A stretch of DNA of 64,000 nt from Amphibacillus xylanus NBRC 15112 (GTDB lineage: Bacteria > Bacillota > Bacilli > Bacillales > Amphibacillaceae). The stretch covers positions 2,480,001 to 2,544,000 of the forward strand of contig NC_018704.1 in NCBI RefSeq assembly GCF_000307165.1, written 5' to 3'. The position numbers were made by a program, and so were the translations under genes. Below, piece by piece: positions 27,884 to 36,894 of the stretch; positions within the stretch are counted from its first letter, which is position 1; each line of letters starts with the position of its first letter. Under the pieces are notes generated by a model, which worked only from the letters and a program-made list of their open reading frames with translations, ran no database searches and had not been told where the DNA came from.

Positions 27884-27902
27884 ATTTGTGGTACGGTTCC
27901 CC
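27882..27902 (-). other. SCC-like attachment site copy 1 (rlmH 3' end)
   Basis: The last codons of rlmH. The plus-strand core CTATTTGTGGTACGGTTC encodes G-E-P-Y-H-K-stop on the minus strand. This is the position used as attB by staphylococcal SCC elements (there G-E-A-Y-H-K-stop). Copies recur at 20015 and 11376 in the same orientation. Confidence 0.8.
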
Positions 27903-28361
27903 CCTATTTATCCTAAATGCTCTATATACCTGTTCTAACAACACTAGTCGCATGAGTTGATGTGGTAATGTCATTTTTGAAAATGATAGGGCATAGTCAC
28001 TTCGTTTCATTACCGCTTCACTTAAGCCTAACGATCCGCCAATCACAAAAGCAATTTTACTTTTTCCATGTGTAGCTAGCTCGTCTAGCTGGCTTGCAAG
28101 TTGTTCAGAAGAAAGTTGCTTGCCTTCGATTTCTAATGTGATCACATAGGTGTCAGCTGGTATTTTTGCTAAAATTCGCTCACCTTCTTTGTCCTTGACC
28201 GCTTGCATTTCTGCTTCTGATAAAGTTTCTGGTGCTTTCTCATCAGCAACTTCGACTAATTTTAAGTTTGCATATGATTTGAGTCGCTTTGCATATTCGT
28301 CAATTCCGAGTTTTAAATATTTTTCTTTTAGTTTTCCGACACTGATAATTGTGATATTCAT
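27882..28361 (-). CDS. rlmH: 23S rRNA (pseudouridine1915-N3)-methyltransferase RlmH
   Basis: 159 residues, the standard family length. A SPOUT methyltransferase that uses SAM to methylate pseudouridine 1915 in helix 69 of 23S rRNA on assembled ribosomes. The N-terminus [20 protein letters not shown], the [14 protein letters not shown]-knot loop and the C-terminal tail [11 protein letters not shown] are diagnostic. In Bacillales it normally lies downstream of the walRK-htrC cluster. Here it is about 19 kb away, and accessory DNA is integrated exactly at its 3' end. Confidence 0.97.
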   Translation of the reverse strand: MNITIISVGKLKEKYLKLGIDEYAKRLKSYANLKLVEVADEKAPETLSEAEMQAVKDKEGERILAKIPADTYVITLEIEGKQLSSEQLASQLDELATHGKSKIAFVIGGSLGLSEAVMKRSDYALSFSKMTLPHQLMRLVLLEQVYRAFRINRGEPYHK

Positions 28362-28524
28362 TTATTTCCTCGCTATTTGTCATTTCTTGTTTGTCTTTAA
28401 TTATTATTGTACCACTAAAATCCATTATTTCCACATTATCATTAGTTTTTCCATGCACTTTTGCATATACGAGTGGGAATTATCCTCATTCAGAAATATT
28501 TTCTGAATAATCAATCCTTTTAAT

Positions 28525-28539
28525 TGAGAATCGTTATCA
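28525..28539 (+). promoter_or_regulatory. Fur-box-like operator
   Basis: TGAGAATCGTTATCA matches the 7-1-7 Fur core TGATAAT-N-ATTATCA at 12 of 14 fixed positions. It lies about 50 nt before the RBS of the reductase gene, overlapping the expected promoter. Confidence 0.7.
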
Positions 28540-28590
28540 TTTGTTGTATATTAGGGTTTACTCTTTAATATCATTGTTTGGGGGGAATGG

Positions 28591-29298
28591 ATGATGAAAA
28601 TATATTGGACTAAAATAAATGAGATTATTGATGAGACAGCAGAGATTAAGACGTTTTTACTCGACTGTCCGGAAGATTTTGATTGGGAAGAAGGTGCACA
28701 TACGCACTTTGCGCTCAAAGGTTTCAATGAGGGAGAGCGTCCAAATCGTAGTCTTGTCAGACATATGTCGATTTCAACTTTACCAAGTGAAAAGTCAATT
28801 GGCATTACGACGCGCATTCGTAAAGATTGTTCTGAGTTTAAATCCATTTTGAGAACATATGAACATGGTCAGGAAGTGGCTTTATTCAAGACACATTCGA
28901 ATGTACCTTTAAGACGCGAGCAAAAAAATATTTACCTTTTATCATCTGGGGTCGGACTGGCTACATTTAGGCCGCTCGTATTAGAATATTTCAACCGTCC
29001 CGATGGCGTGAAACATGTTCATTCACTCAATGTTGATTCAGGAAGACAATTCTTATTTACCGATCTTTTTAAATCATCGTCTGAGAAAAAATTCACCTCA
29101 CAGTTTGTGGATAATCGAGTGGATTACTATCGTGAAGTAGAAAAGCTTGCGTCTGATCAGGATGGACTATTCTATGTTGTTGGAAGTGATGAATTCTTGC
29201 TTCAGAATATTGACTTATTACGTATGAATGGCATTAAGGCAAATCAGATTATACTTGATAAGCATAAGCGAAGAGTTCCAGAGTTCTTAACGTTTTAA
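28591..29298 (+). CDS. FNR-family FAD/NAD(P) oxidoreductase, iron-regulated
   Basis: 235 residues with a GGGGGG ribosome site. The N-terminal barrel has HFALKGFNEGERPNRSLVRH then MSISTLPSE, a flavin-binding R-x-x-S-like region. The C-terminal part has YLLSSGVGLATFRPLV for NAD(P) binding and LFYVVGSDEFL near the end. It lacks a 2Fe-2S domain. The Fur-like box suggests a role in iron acquisition, such as ferric-siderophore or haem reduction; the electron acceptor is inferred only. It diverges from rlmH. Confidence 0.78.
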   Translation: MMKIYWTKINEIIDETAEIKTFLLDCPEDFDWEEGAHTHFALKGFNEGERPNRSLVRHMSISTLPSEKSIGITTRIRKDCSEFKSILRTYEHGQEVALFKTHSNVPLRREQKNIYLLSSGVGLATFRPLVLEYFNRPDGVKHVHSLNVDSGRQFLFTDLFKSSSEKKFTSQFVDNRVDYYREVEKLASDQDGLFYVVGSDEFLLQNIDLLRMNGIKANQIILDKHKRRVPEFLTF

Positions 29299-29432
29299 CA
29301 ATTTATCAGGTAGGGTTGTTGTCTTCACGGTCTTGATAAACTATATAACTTGAACAATGTTTGGTACAATATTAGTAAGCAATAATAGGGATATGACAAT
29401 TGCTATCTTGAACAATCTGAGGAGGGTTATAG

Positions 29433-30770
29433 TTGAAATATGTCATTATTGGTGGTGTAGCTGCGGGGATGAGTGCAGCGATGGAGATTTACCGAACAGA
29501 TGATTCAGCTGATATAACTGTACTTGAGCGTGGGCAAGATTATTCTTACGGGCAATGTGGTTTGCCTTATGTCGTCAATGATTTGATTTCCTCAACTGAC
29601 AAAGTCATTGCACGTACTGTTGAGGATTTTAGAAATAAGTATCAAATTAATGCACGAACAAATACGATTGTCATAGATGTCAACGTTGATCATCAGGAAG
29701 TTATTGCAATCGATACAGTTACAAATGAAGAGTTTACAGTTGCTTATGATCGACTGTTAATTGCGACAGGGGCAGATCCGATTAAACCGAACTGGGATGG
29801 GATTGATTTAGAGGGGATTCATACGTTTAAAACCATTACCGACACCAATAATTTGCTGAGTGATCTTACTGATGGCGTTAAGCAAGTGACAGTTATCGGG
29901 GCTGGTTACATCGGACTTGAATTGGCGGATGCTTTAAAGTCACGAGGACTTGATGTCAGACTCATTCAACGTGAAGATCAAGTGGCTGAAATTTTTGATC
30001 GTGATATGGCTGTGCTTGTTCAAAACGAAGCAGAAAAGCAAGGGATAGAGATTATTTTAGAGGAAACGGTAAAAGGTTTTTCAGGAAATGATCGTGTCGA
30101 GGCCGTTATGACGGATAAGCAGACGTATCCAACTGATCTTGTCCTGTTAGCCATTGGGGTGAAACCTAATACTGAATTTCTAAACGATACCGGGATTCAT
30201 ATATTACCTAACGGTGCACTGATTGTGAATGCTTATCAAGAGACATCGATTAAACATATCTATGCAGCAGGAGATTGTGCTACTCATTACCACCGAATAA
30301 AGCAGCAACACGATTATATCCCTCTAGGGACAACTGCCAACAAGCAAGGACGGATTGCTGGTGCGAATATGGCAGGGCGTCGGATTGCCTTTAAAGGTGT
30401 AGTTGGTTCGTCGATTATAAAGTTTTTTGATTTATCGTTAGGACGTACAGGGTTAAATGAAAATGAAGCGAAACAGCTTAATTTACCGTATACCATTATT
30501 TCAAGTGTAGCAAATTCTCACGCTGGCTATTATCCAGGTGCAGAAAAGCTTAATTTGAGATTGATCTATCATACTGAAACAAAACAGTTACTTGGTGGTC
30601 AAATCATTGGTAAAAAAGGTGTCGATAAACGAATTGACGTTTTAGCAACAGCACTTTATGCTGAGTTAACCATGTCTCAGCTACTTGATCTCGATTTAAG
30701 TTATGCACCACCTTATAACGGTGCTTGGGATCCAATTCAGCAATTGGTAAGAAAATCAGGATTAGGTTGA
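29433..30770 (+). CDS. cdr: CoA-disulfide reductase / NADH oxidase-type flavoprotein
   Basis: 445 residues starting at TTG 29433 with GGAGGG 6 nt upstream. It has the N-terminal FAD motif IIGGVAAGMSAA and the redox site YGQCGLPY with one active Cys near residue 43. A second dinucleotide fold has VTVIGAGYIGLELADAL, and the FAD motif IYAAGDCATHYH follows. The single-Cys class reduces CoA disulfide with NAD(P)H or, in close relatives, reduces O2 to water. The two cannot be separated confidently by eye. There is no rhodanese domain. It stands alone on the plus strand. Confidence 0.85.
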   Translation: MKYVIIGGVAAGMSAAMEIYRTDDSADITVLERGQDYSYGQCGLPYVVNDLISSTDKVIARTVEDFRNKYQINARTNTIVIDVNVDHQEVIAIDTVTNEEFTVAYDRLLIATGADPIKPNWDGIDLEGIHTFKTITDTNNLLSDLTDGVKQVTVIGAGYIGLELADALKSRGLDVRLIQREDQVAEIFDRDMAVLVQNEAEKQGIEIILEETVKGFSGNDRVEAVMTDKQTYPTDLVLLAIGVKPNTEFLNDTGIHILPNGALIVNAYQETSIKHIYAAGDCATHYHRIKQQHDYIPLGTTANKQGRIAGANMAGRRIAFKGVVGSSIIKFFDLSLGRTGLNENEAKQLNLPYTIISSVANSHAGYYPGAEKLNLRLIYHTETKQLLGGQIIGKKGVDKRIDVLATALYAELTMSQLLDLDLSYAPPYNGAWDPIQQLVRKSGLG

Positions 30771-30908
30771 TTTTGCAACGTGCTTCTCCATCTGAAGCAT
30801 GAGTTACGCTCCACCAAATGGATGAAATAAATTCATTCATAAGTCTGTTTTTATTTTCCATTTATTTCGCTATGATTGAATTATCATAGTCGCAGAGGAT
30901 GTGGAAAA

Positions 30909-31055
30909 ATGAAACGACTAAAGCGAAAACTCAATCAATTTAAACAAATCATGTATTACCGGCTGAGTCGTAATAATGACCACTGTGTCATCGAGCGCAG
31001 GTTAGCCAGCTATTATCAAGATCGACAAGTGCAACGGATTAGGCAGCTGTTTTAG
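30909..31055 (+). CDS. Small basic protein (48 residues), unknown
   Basis: The ATG at 30909 lies downstream of AGAGGATG (spacing rather long) and the frame ends at 31055. It begins MKRLKRKLNQFKQIMYYRLS and ends RQVQRIRQLF. It is rich in Arg, Lys and Gln and predicted helical. No family is recognised. It sits 138 nt after the flavoprotein stop. The following 31056-31291 holds nothing convincing. Confidence 0.45.
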   Translation: MKRLKRKLNQFKQIMYYRLSRNNDHCVIERRLASYYQDRQVQRIRQLF

Positions 31056-31291
31056 TGTTTATTTTTTTGAATGGTCCAAACCACGACCTCACACAAAGTT
31101 AATCGAGATCTTGTAGGCTCTGGTTTTAGTCATGAGTTAGTTGCCTTCGAGCCTCATGCTCCAGTTGCTAGGAAATTAACACCTGCTGAATACACATTTT
31201 CAGAAAGGCAAGGTACTTTAATTGTCTACTTTAGCTATTTCATTCATGTCCATGAAAACTAAACTATCGTGGCAACCAATATAAAAATATA

Positions 31292-31362
31292 AAAAAGCAT
31301 GAGTTTCTGATAATATCCCTTAAGGTAAGTATAGGGATGTTATCAATAAAACTCATGCTTTT
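31292..31362 (-). terminator. Long terminator of the CNNM-type gene
   Basis: Outer arms AAAAAGCATGAGTTT / AAACTCATGCTTTTT and inner arms TGATAATATCCCT / AGGGATGTTATCA form one extended hairpin just after the stop at 31383. Confidence 0.9.
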
Positions 31363-31382
31363 TGCTAGATGTTATTTAAGTC

Positions 31383-32711
31383 TTATAAGTTTGATTCTTC
31401 GTTTTCTTCTAGAACTTTTACCGTTACGGATTCAATCCGATTTTCTTCTACACTGTTTACTTTAAAATGTAGATTTTTATAAGTAAATGTCGGCCTTTCA
31501 TGTTCTGCAAGGATATAACCGAGCTGATCAATTAGAAAACCACTTACTGTATCGTAGTCATCGATTGGTAAACCCACCTTTAGAATGTCTTCAAGCTCCC
31601 ATAGTCGATATGTGCCTTTCATCTTATATTCATTAGCAGATACTTGTGTAATTTCCTCATCAATGAATCCTGGTTCAATACTCTCACTAGAGATTTCTCC
31701 AACGATTTCCTCGATCACATCTTCAATCGTCACTAAACCTTCTGTCCCACCAAATTCATCAAGAACGATTGCGATATGAATATTATTTTTTCTCATATTC
31801 GCAAACAAGACATCTATTGTTTGAACTTGAAGTGTAAAATACGGTTCTCTAATAACTTGCTTTAAATGAAAGGTTTCACTCGCTCCTCTTTTAATGTAAG
31901 GGAACAAATCTTTTACATGTAAAATTCCAATAATATTATCAATTGATTCTTCATATACCGGAAAACGTGTAAATCTATATTGATCAATAATGCTTAATAC
32001 CTCATCAAATGAAAGATCGATCGAAAGTGCCGTCATTTCAGTACGGTGTGTTGTGATATCCGAGACATACTTATCGTTAAATTCGAAGACATTTTCAATC
32101 ATTGTTTTTTCTGTCTGGTTAATCATTCCGCTATCGCCACTAATATCAACCATCATCCGAATATCTTCTTCTGTTGCTTCTTCACTTTTAGCATTTGGGT
32201 CAATACCCATCATTTTTAATATCGCATTGATCGAAAATGTTAAAAACTTTACGATCGGTAAACAAATTTTTGCTAGAAGTGAGATAGGACCAACAGCAAA
32301 TTTTGATATTTGGTCTGCCTTTTGTAAGGCCAATTGCTTTGGAACGAGTTCTCCAAATACTAATGTAAAATAAGATAAAATAATTGTAATCACGACAACA
32401 GAAATTGTGTGTAGCACGCTTAAAGACATTGGTGCACCTAAATCAAAGATAAACTGTGCTAATGGCTCAGCAAAGAAATCAGCTGCAAAAGCACTTGATA
32501 AAAATCCAGCTAAAGTGATACCAATTTGAATCGTGCTAAGAAACAAGCTCGGATTAGATGTTAATTTATATAGTTTCTTTGCCTTTTTATCACCGGCTTC
32601 TGCCTTTCGTTTTATTTTATTAGCATTCACGTTTACAAAGGCAAGCTCAGATGCTGCAAAAAATGCATTGATTAAAATCAATACAATCAGTGTGATTATT
32701 GCTACTGTCAA
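31383..32711 (-). CDS. CNNM/CorC-HlyC family membrane protein
   Basis: 442 residues, starting at TTG 32711 with GGGGG upstream. DUF21 transmembrane domain at residues 1-190 with FAASELAFVNVNANKIK; paired CBS domains at about 205-335 (THRTEMTALSID, FGGTEGLVTIEDVIEEIVGE); CorC_HlyC domain at the C-terminus (ANEYKMKGTYRLWELEDIL). Relatives export or regulate magnesium (MpfA, YhdP type); the old name is hemolysin C-like. It is a single-gene unit. Confidence 0.92.
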   Translation of the reverse strand: MTVAIITLIVLILINAFFAASELAFVNVNANKIKRKAEAGDKKAKKLYKLTSNPSLFLSTIQIGITLAGFLSSAFAADFFAEPLAQFIFDLGAPMSLSVLHTISVVVITIILSYFTLVFGELVPKQLALQKADQISKFAVGPISLLAKICLPIVKFLTFSINAILKMMGIDPNAKSEEATEEDIRMMVDISGDSGMINQTEKTMIENVFEFNDKYVSDITTHRTEMTALSIDLSFDEVLSIIDQYRFTRFPVYEESIDNIIGILHVKDLFPYIKRGASETFHLKQVIREPYFTLQVQTIDVLFANMRKNNIHIAIVLDEFGGTEGLVTIEDVIEEIVGEISSESIEPGFIDEEITQVSANEYKMKGTYRLWELEDILKVGLPIDDYDTVSGFLIDQLGYILAEHERPTFTYKNLHFKVNSVEENRIESVTVKVLEENEESNL

Positions 32712-32930
32712 AGATTAAACCCCCGTTTTTAATTAAAAAAATTAAGTAGGTATCAGTTTACCCACATAGAATAAATTATAGCATTTATTTTTTTTGTTTA
32801 CATTTTTAGTGTAGCAAAGTAATGTAAATTTACTGTAAAGTTCCACATGTATGAGTACTCTTCTAGTTTAGTCCAACCAAATTATTAATTTTAGTAATAT
32901 TAAAAAATTCTAAAAATTTTTAAAAAAGAC

Positions 32931-32959
32931 TTGCTTTTTAATTTTTGCTCGCCTATAAT
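32931..32959 (+). promoter_or_regulatory. Promoter of the T-box operon
   Basis: TTGCTT, a 17-nt spacer, then a perfect TATAAT. It is placed about 50 nt before the T-box stem I, as expected for a vegetative promoter. Confidence 0.8.
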
Positions 32960-33011
32960 AAATCCAAGTTCACAAATTATTCAAATTTTTTTAAAAGCTA
33001 TGATTAGGGAA

Positions 33012-33303
33012 AGTAAGTATTTTAACGTTTTTCAAAAGAGAGCTTCGGTAGCTGAAAAGAAGCAAAAATGTAGATACTGAAAATGGCCTATGAGCTGGGG
33101 GCTGAACGTATAGTCATCTATACAAGTAAGTCACTTCCGAGTGTGGGGACTCGTTACCAAAACCAAAGTATAAAAGCCTATTTTACTGGGTGGAGTACTT
33201 ATAGAGGCTATTTGTGTAAGCAAATAGTAAACTAAGGTGGTACCGTGTTGATATTAAACCCAACGCCCTTATTGTTCTTAACGGAGCAATAGGGGCGTTT
33301 TTT
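33012..33303 (+). promoter_or_regulatory. T-box riboswitch, probably methionine-tRNA responsive
   Basis: The leader contains AGAGAGCTTCGGTAGCTG (stem I distal part), then GAAAATGG, in which AUG at 33083-33085 sits where the specifier codon is expected. The T-box AAGGTGGTACCGTG is at 33234-33247. The terminator is a perfect-type stem (AACGCCCTTATTG / CAATAGGGGCGTT, 33262-33299) followed by TTTTTT. Uncharged tRNA stabilises the antiterminator and lets the operon be transcribed. The Met specificity is inferred from AUG and from the SAM-related first gene. Confidence 0.88.
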
Positions 33304-33335
33304 AATCTTTTTAAATTCGAAAGGGGCATGACACA

Positions 33336-34193
33336 ATGAGTAATTTATTAGTTTTTCAATCTGACTTTGGATTAGTAGACGGGGCTGTCAGTGCTATGTA
33401 TGGTGTAGCAAAATCAGTCAGTCTTGATTTACAATTATATGATGTTACCCATGAAATTCCGGCTTATAATATTTTTGAGGCATCTTATCGCCTCTATCAA
33501 AGTACTTCTTATTGGCCTGAGGGGACAGTATTTGTTTCAATTGTCGATCCGGGTGTAGGGTCTGATCGTTTAAGTGTTGTGGCAAAAACAAATGATAATC
33601 AGTATATCGTTACTCCTGATAATGGGACACTGACACATTTGGCACAATCTGTAGGTCTAAGTGAAGTAAGAGAAATAGATGAGAAGGTCAATCGGTTACC
33701 ACGCTCATATGAATCATATACTTTCCATGGTCGGGATGTATATGCTTATACTGGTGCAAGACTTGCATCTAATACAATTACTTTTGAAGAAGTCGGACCA
33801 AAGCTTGACGTCGACCAAATCATCCAATTAGAAACACCACAAGTAGAGATTGAAAATCGGGTCATTAAGGGAACTATTGATATTTTAGATGTCCGATTTG
33901 GAAACCTCTGGACGAATATTAATAAAGCGTATTTCGAACAAGAGGGTATCCAATATGGAGATACATTAGAAGTATCCATTTATGATCAAAATCGTCAAAT
34001 TTATAAAAACGTCATGTCATTTGGTAAATCATTTGCAGACACTCAAGTTGGTGAACCGTTACTATATGTTAATTCACTAGAGAAAATAGGCGTTGCTTTA
34101 AATCAAGGTTCATTCGCTGATGCGTATCACATTAAAACAGGCTTACACTCAAAAATCCAAATTCGTAAAGCCGCTAAAATCGTTTATAGTTAA
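33336..34193 (+). CDS. SAM hydroxide adenosyltransferase (DUF62 family)
   Basis: 285 residues with AAAGGGG upstream of the ATG. Family motifs: FQSDFGLVDGAVSAMYGV, YDVTHEIPAYN, SIVDPGVGSDR, VTPDNGTLT, FHGRDVYAY. Asp and Arg of VDPGVGSDR plus His of FHGRD form the known Asp-Arg-His set. These enzymes split S-adenosylmethionine with hydroxide to adenosine and L-methionine in the cytosol. It is the first gene under the T-box, so methionine starvation would raise it. A structured repeat separates it from the ECF genes. Confidence 0.9.
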   Translation: MSNLLVFQSDFGLVDGAVSAMYGVAKSVSLDLQLYDVTHEIPAYNIFEASYRLYQSTSYWPEGTVFVSIVDPGVGSDRLSVVAKTNDNQYIVTPDNGTLTHLAQSVGLSEVREIDEKVNRLPRSYESYTFHGRDVYAYTGARLASNTITFEEVGPKLDVDQIIQLETPQVEIENRVIKGTIDILDVRFGNLWTNINKAYFEQEGIQYGDTLEVSIYDQNRQIYKNVMSFGKSFADTQVGEPLLYVNSLEKIGVALNQGSFADAYHIKTGLHSKIQIRKAAKIVYS

Positions 34194-34300
34194 AACATTA
34201 TATATAATGAGTCAATTTCATAATACAAAAATCTAGTTAAGAACACGAACAATTACAAATGAAAATACAATATAATACGTAAATAAAGAAGCCTAATCAA

Positions 34301-34490
34301 GTGATTGGAACGGCAGGCGGCGACTCCAGCGGGAACAATCGTGTCCGAAGATCCAGTGATAAAAGCTTGAAAAGCTTTTATCAATTAGCTGAGTTTAACG
34401 AAGGCAAGCTAAAACCGTCACGTCGTGTGACGACGCTTGCATGACCTACATCCTGTAGGCCCGAAAGCGTCCGCCTAGAGTGGAAATCAC
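34301..34490. repeat. Structured intergenic repeat, family copy 1
   Basis: Ends partly complementary (AGGCGG near the left, CCGCCT near the right). It contains the conserved block GACTCCAGCGGGAA and GTCCGAAGATC, plus an inner AAAAGCTTGAAAAGCTTTT hairpin. The same block occurs at 58391-58529. It fills most of the 384-bp gap between the SAM hydrolase and ECF genes. Confidence 0.8.
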
Positions 34491-34577
34491 CGCGTCACCT
34501 GTAACCCAATTGTTCGTGTTTTATAGCCAATTAAGTCATTATGAAATTCATTCATAATAAAAAAGGAGAGGATTTAC

Positions 34578-35132
34578 ATGTTTAAAAATTTATCGATTAA
34601 GACAATTGTTGCAATTGGGATTGGCTCTGCTGTTTATTTAGTTCTAGGGCGCTTTGTTACCATTCCGACAGGTGTACCGAATACGAACGTAGAAACAGCT
34701 ATTGCTTTCTTAGCGTTTATTGCCGTTCTCTTTGGACCAATTGCCGGTGGACTTGTGGGACTCATTGGACACGCTCTAAAGGATTTCTTAATGTTTGGTT
34801 CAGTTTGGTGGAGCTGGGTGCTTGTATCTCTCTTTGTCGGATTCTTCATTGGGTTAGTCGCACATCGCATTAAGCTTGAGGAAGGACAATTTGGTAAGAA
34901 GGAAATTATTTCATTTAATTTAGTTCAAGTAGTCGTTCAAATTATTGGGTGGGGACTTTTAGCACCAGTGCTAGATATTTTAATTTACGCAGAACCTGTC
35001 AATAAGGTGTTTACTCAAGGTTTAGTTGCAGCATTATTAAACATCATTTCAGTTGGTGTATTCGCAACCATTCTGTTGTTGTCTTATTCAAAAACTCAAA
35101 GTCGAGGTAATAGCTTAACTAAGGAAGATTAA
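34578..35132 (+). CDS. ECF transporter S component (UPF0397 family)
   Basis: 184 residues with AAAAGGAGAGG upstream. Five to six membrane spans. The start [18 protein letters not shown] and the segments [33 protein letters not shown] and [13 protein letters not shown] are typical of UPF0397/COG4720. The S component binds the vitamin-like substrate in the membrane. As it sits behind a Met-type T-box, a methionine precursor or related sulfur compound (as proposed for MtsT) is the likely substrate; this is inferred. The ATPase and T genes follow directly. Confidence 0.88.
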   Translation: MFKNLSIKTIVAIGIGSAVYLVLGRFVTIPTGVPNTNVETAIAFLAFIAVLFGPIAGGLVGLIGHALKDFLMFGSVWWSWVLVSLFVGFFIGLVAHRIKLEEGQFGKKEIISFNLVQVVVQIIGWGLLAPVLDILIYAEPVNKVFTQGLVAALLNIISVGVFATILLLSYSKTQSRGNSLTKED

Positions 35133-35178
35133 TCAAAAATTTTCAAGTAGCTCTTTTAATTAAAAAGTAGGTGTCACG

Positions 35179-36894
35179 ATGGAAAAACCAATTATATTGT
35201 TTGAGCAATTTTCTTTTAAATATCACAGTCAAGTCGAGCCTACCTTAAAGTCGATTAATTTATCAATTAATCACGGTGAAAAAGTATTAATTTTAGGACC
35301 TTCTGGTTCTGGAAAAAGCACATTAGCCCATTGCCTCAATGGGCTTGTGCCTTTTTCATATAAGGGTGAGATGACTGGTACGCTAAAGATCAAAGATCAA
35401 GAAACGAAGGAGTTAGACATTTTTTCTTTATCAAAAATTGTTGGTACTGTGTTACAGGATACGGATGGCCAATTTATCGGACTATCTGTAGGTGAGGATA
35501 TTGCCTTTAGCTTAGAGAATGAAAATATTGCTCAGGATTCAATGAAAGAGATTGTTGATCAAACAGCTAAACTAGTCAATGTTGACTCACATATTCAGCA
35601 TTCCATTCACGAATTATCTGGCGGATTAAAACAACGTGTTTCACTTGGTGGTGTTTTAGTTGAGCAGGATCTAGACATTTTATTATTTGATGAGCCTCTA
35701 GCAAACTTAGATCCAGCTACTGGTCGCTATGCCATGAAGCTCATAGATCAAATTCACCAAGTAAATAAGAAAACAGTCATTGTTATTGAGCATCGGTTAG
35801 AGGATGCGTTACAGCTTCAATTTGATCGTGTAATAGTAATTGATAACGGTGAAATCGTTGCCGATACGACACCGAATCAATTGTTAGCATCTCAAACGCT
35901 TGATCAAGTTCATATCCGCGAGCCCCTATATACGAAAGCACTAAAATATAGTGGATCTATGATTAAACCTAGTCATAACCCTCAACATATTGATCAGCTT
36001 ATTTTATCAGAATCAGATATTAGCAGATTACAGCAATGGCAAACTCATTACCGCGAACAAGCAAAAGCACCAAACGCTGATCTACTCTTGTCGTTAAATA
36101 ACGTTAATTTCAGTTATGAATCCGAACAAGTACTATCTGATATTTCATTTACAATCAAGCGTGGTGAAATGATTAGTTTGGTCGGGAAAAATGGTGCTGG
36201 TAAATCAACTTTAGCAAAGGTCATTTGTGGATTTGAAAAGCATCAGCACGGGCATATAACTTTTGCTGGTGTACCACTTGAGGGAGAGTCAATTTTTGAA
36301 CGGGCGAATCGAATTGGTTTTGTATTACAAAATCCAAATCAAATGATTTCTAAGCACTTAATTTTTGATGAGGTTGCATTAGGACTCAGATTAAGACATG
36401 TCCCTGAGGAAAAGGTTAAAGAAAAAGTTTATGATGTGCTTCAGGTTTGTGGTCTGTATCCATTTAGAAATTGGCCGGTTGCCGCATTAAGCTTTGGACA
36501 GAAGAAGCGATTAACCGTTGCCTCAATTTTAGTGCTTGAGCCAGAGCTAATCATTTTAGATGAGCCAACTGCTGGGCAAGATCTTAAACATTATACTGAA
36601 ATTATGGATTTTTTAGAGCAGTTAAATCAGCGTGGAGTGACAATTATTTTTATTACGCATGATATGCACCTAATGCTTGAATACACATCACGGGCGTTAG
36701 TTTTAGCTGATGGGAAGTTGATTGCTGATCAAAATCCAGTCGATGTCCTAACAAATGATCGTTTAATTGAACAAGCACATCTTAAACGAACTTCATTATT
36801 TGATTTAGCTGTTAAAGCAGGAATTAAACAGCCAACTCAATTTATTGACCATTTTATTTCTCACGATAGGAAGGTACGAAAAACATGGCAGTAA
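35179..36894 (+). CDS. ECF transporter ATPase with two fused ABC domains
   Basis: 571 residues. ABC domain 1 has LGPSGSGKSTLAH, LSGGLKQRVSLGG and LLFDEPLANLD. Domain 2, from residue 300, has VGKNGAGKSTLAK, LSFGQKKRLTVAS and IILDEPTAGQD. Most ECF modules use two separate proteins (EcfA and EcfA'); this fused YkoD-like form accompanies dedicated S components. It energises uptake at the inner face of the membrane. It lies 46 nt after the S gene and overlaps the T gene by 10 nt. Confidence 0.93.
   Translation: MEKPIILFEQFSFKYHSQVEPTLKSINLSINHGEKVLILGPSGSGKSTLAHCLNGLVPFSYKGEMTGTLKIKDQETKELDIFSLSKIVGTVLQDTDGQFIGLSVGEDIAFSLENENIAQDSMKEIVDQTAKLVNVDSHIQHSIHELSGGLKQRVSLGGVLVEQDLDILLFDEPLANLDPATGRYAMKLIDQIHQVNKKTVIVIEHRLEDALQLQFDRVIVIDNGEIVADTTPNQLLASQTLDQVHIREPLYTKALKYSGSMIKPSHNPQHIDQLILSESDISRLQQWQTHYREQAKAPNADLLLSLNNVNFSYESEQVLSDISFTIKRGEMISLVGKNGAGKSTLAKVICGFEKHQHGHITFAGVPLEGESIFERANRIGFVLQNPNQMISKHLIFDEVALGLRLRHVPEEKVKEKVYDVLQVCGLYPFRNWPVAALSFGQKKRLTVASILVLEPELIILDEPTAGQDLKHYTEIMDFLEQLNQRGVTIIFITHDMHLMLEYTSRALVLADGKLIADQNPVDVLTNDRLIEQAHLKRTSLFDLAVKAGIKQPTQFIDHFISHDRKVRKTWQ

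Noticed and set aside
31071-31262. 63-codon plus-strand open frame
   Set aside because: No ribosome site, no recognisable features, and it sits in a gap before a convergent terminator; likely chance.
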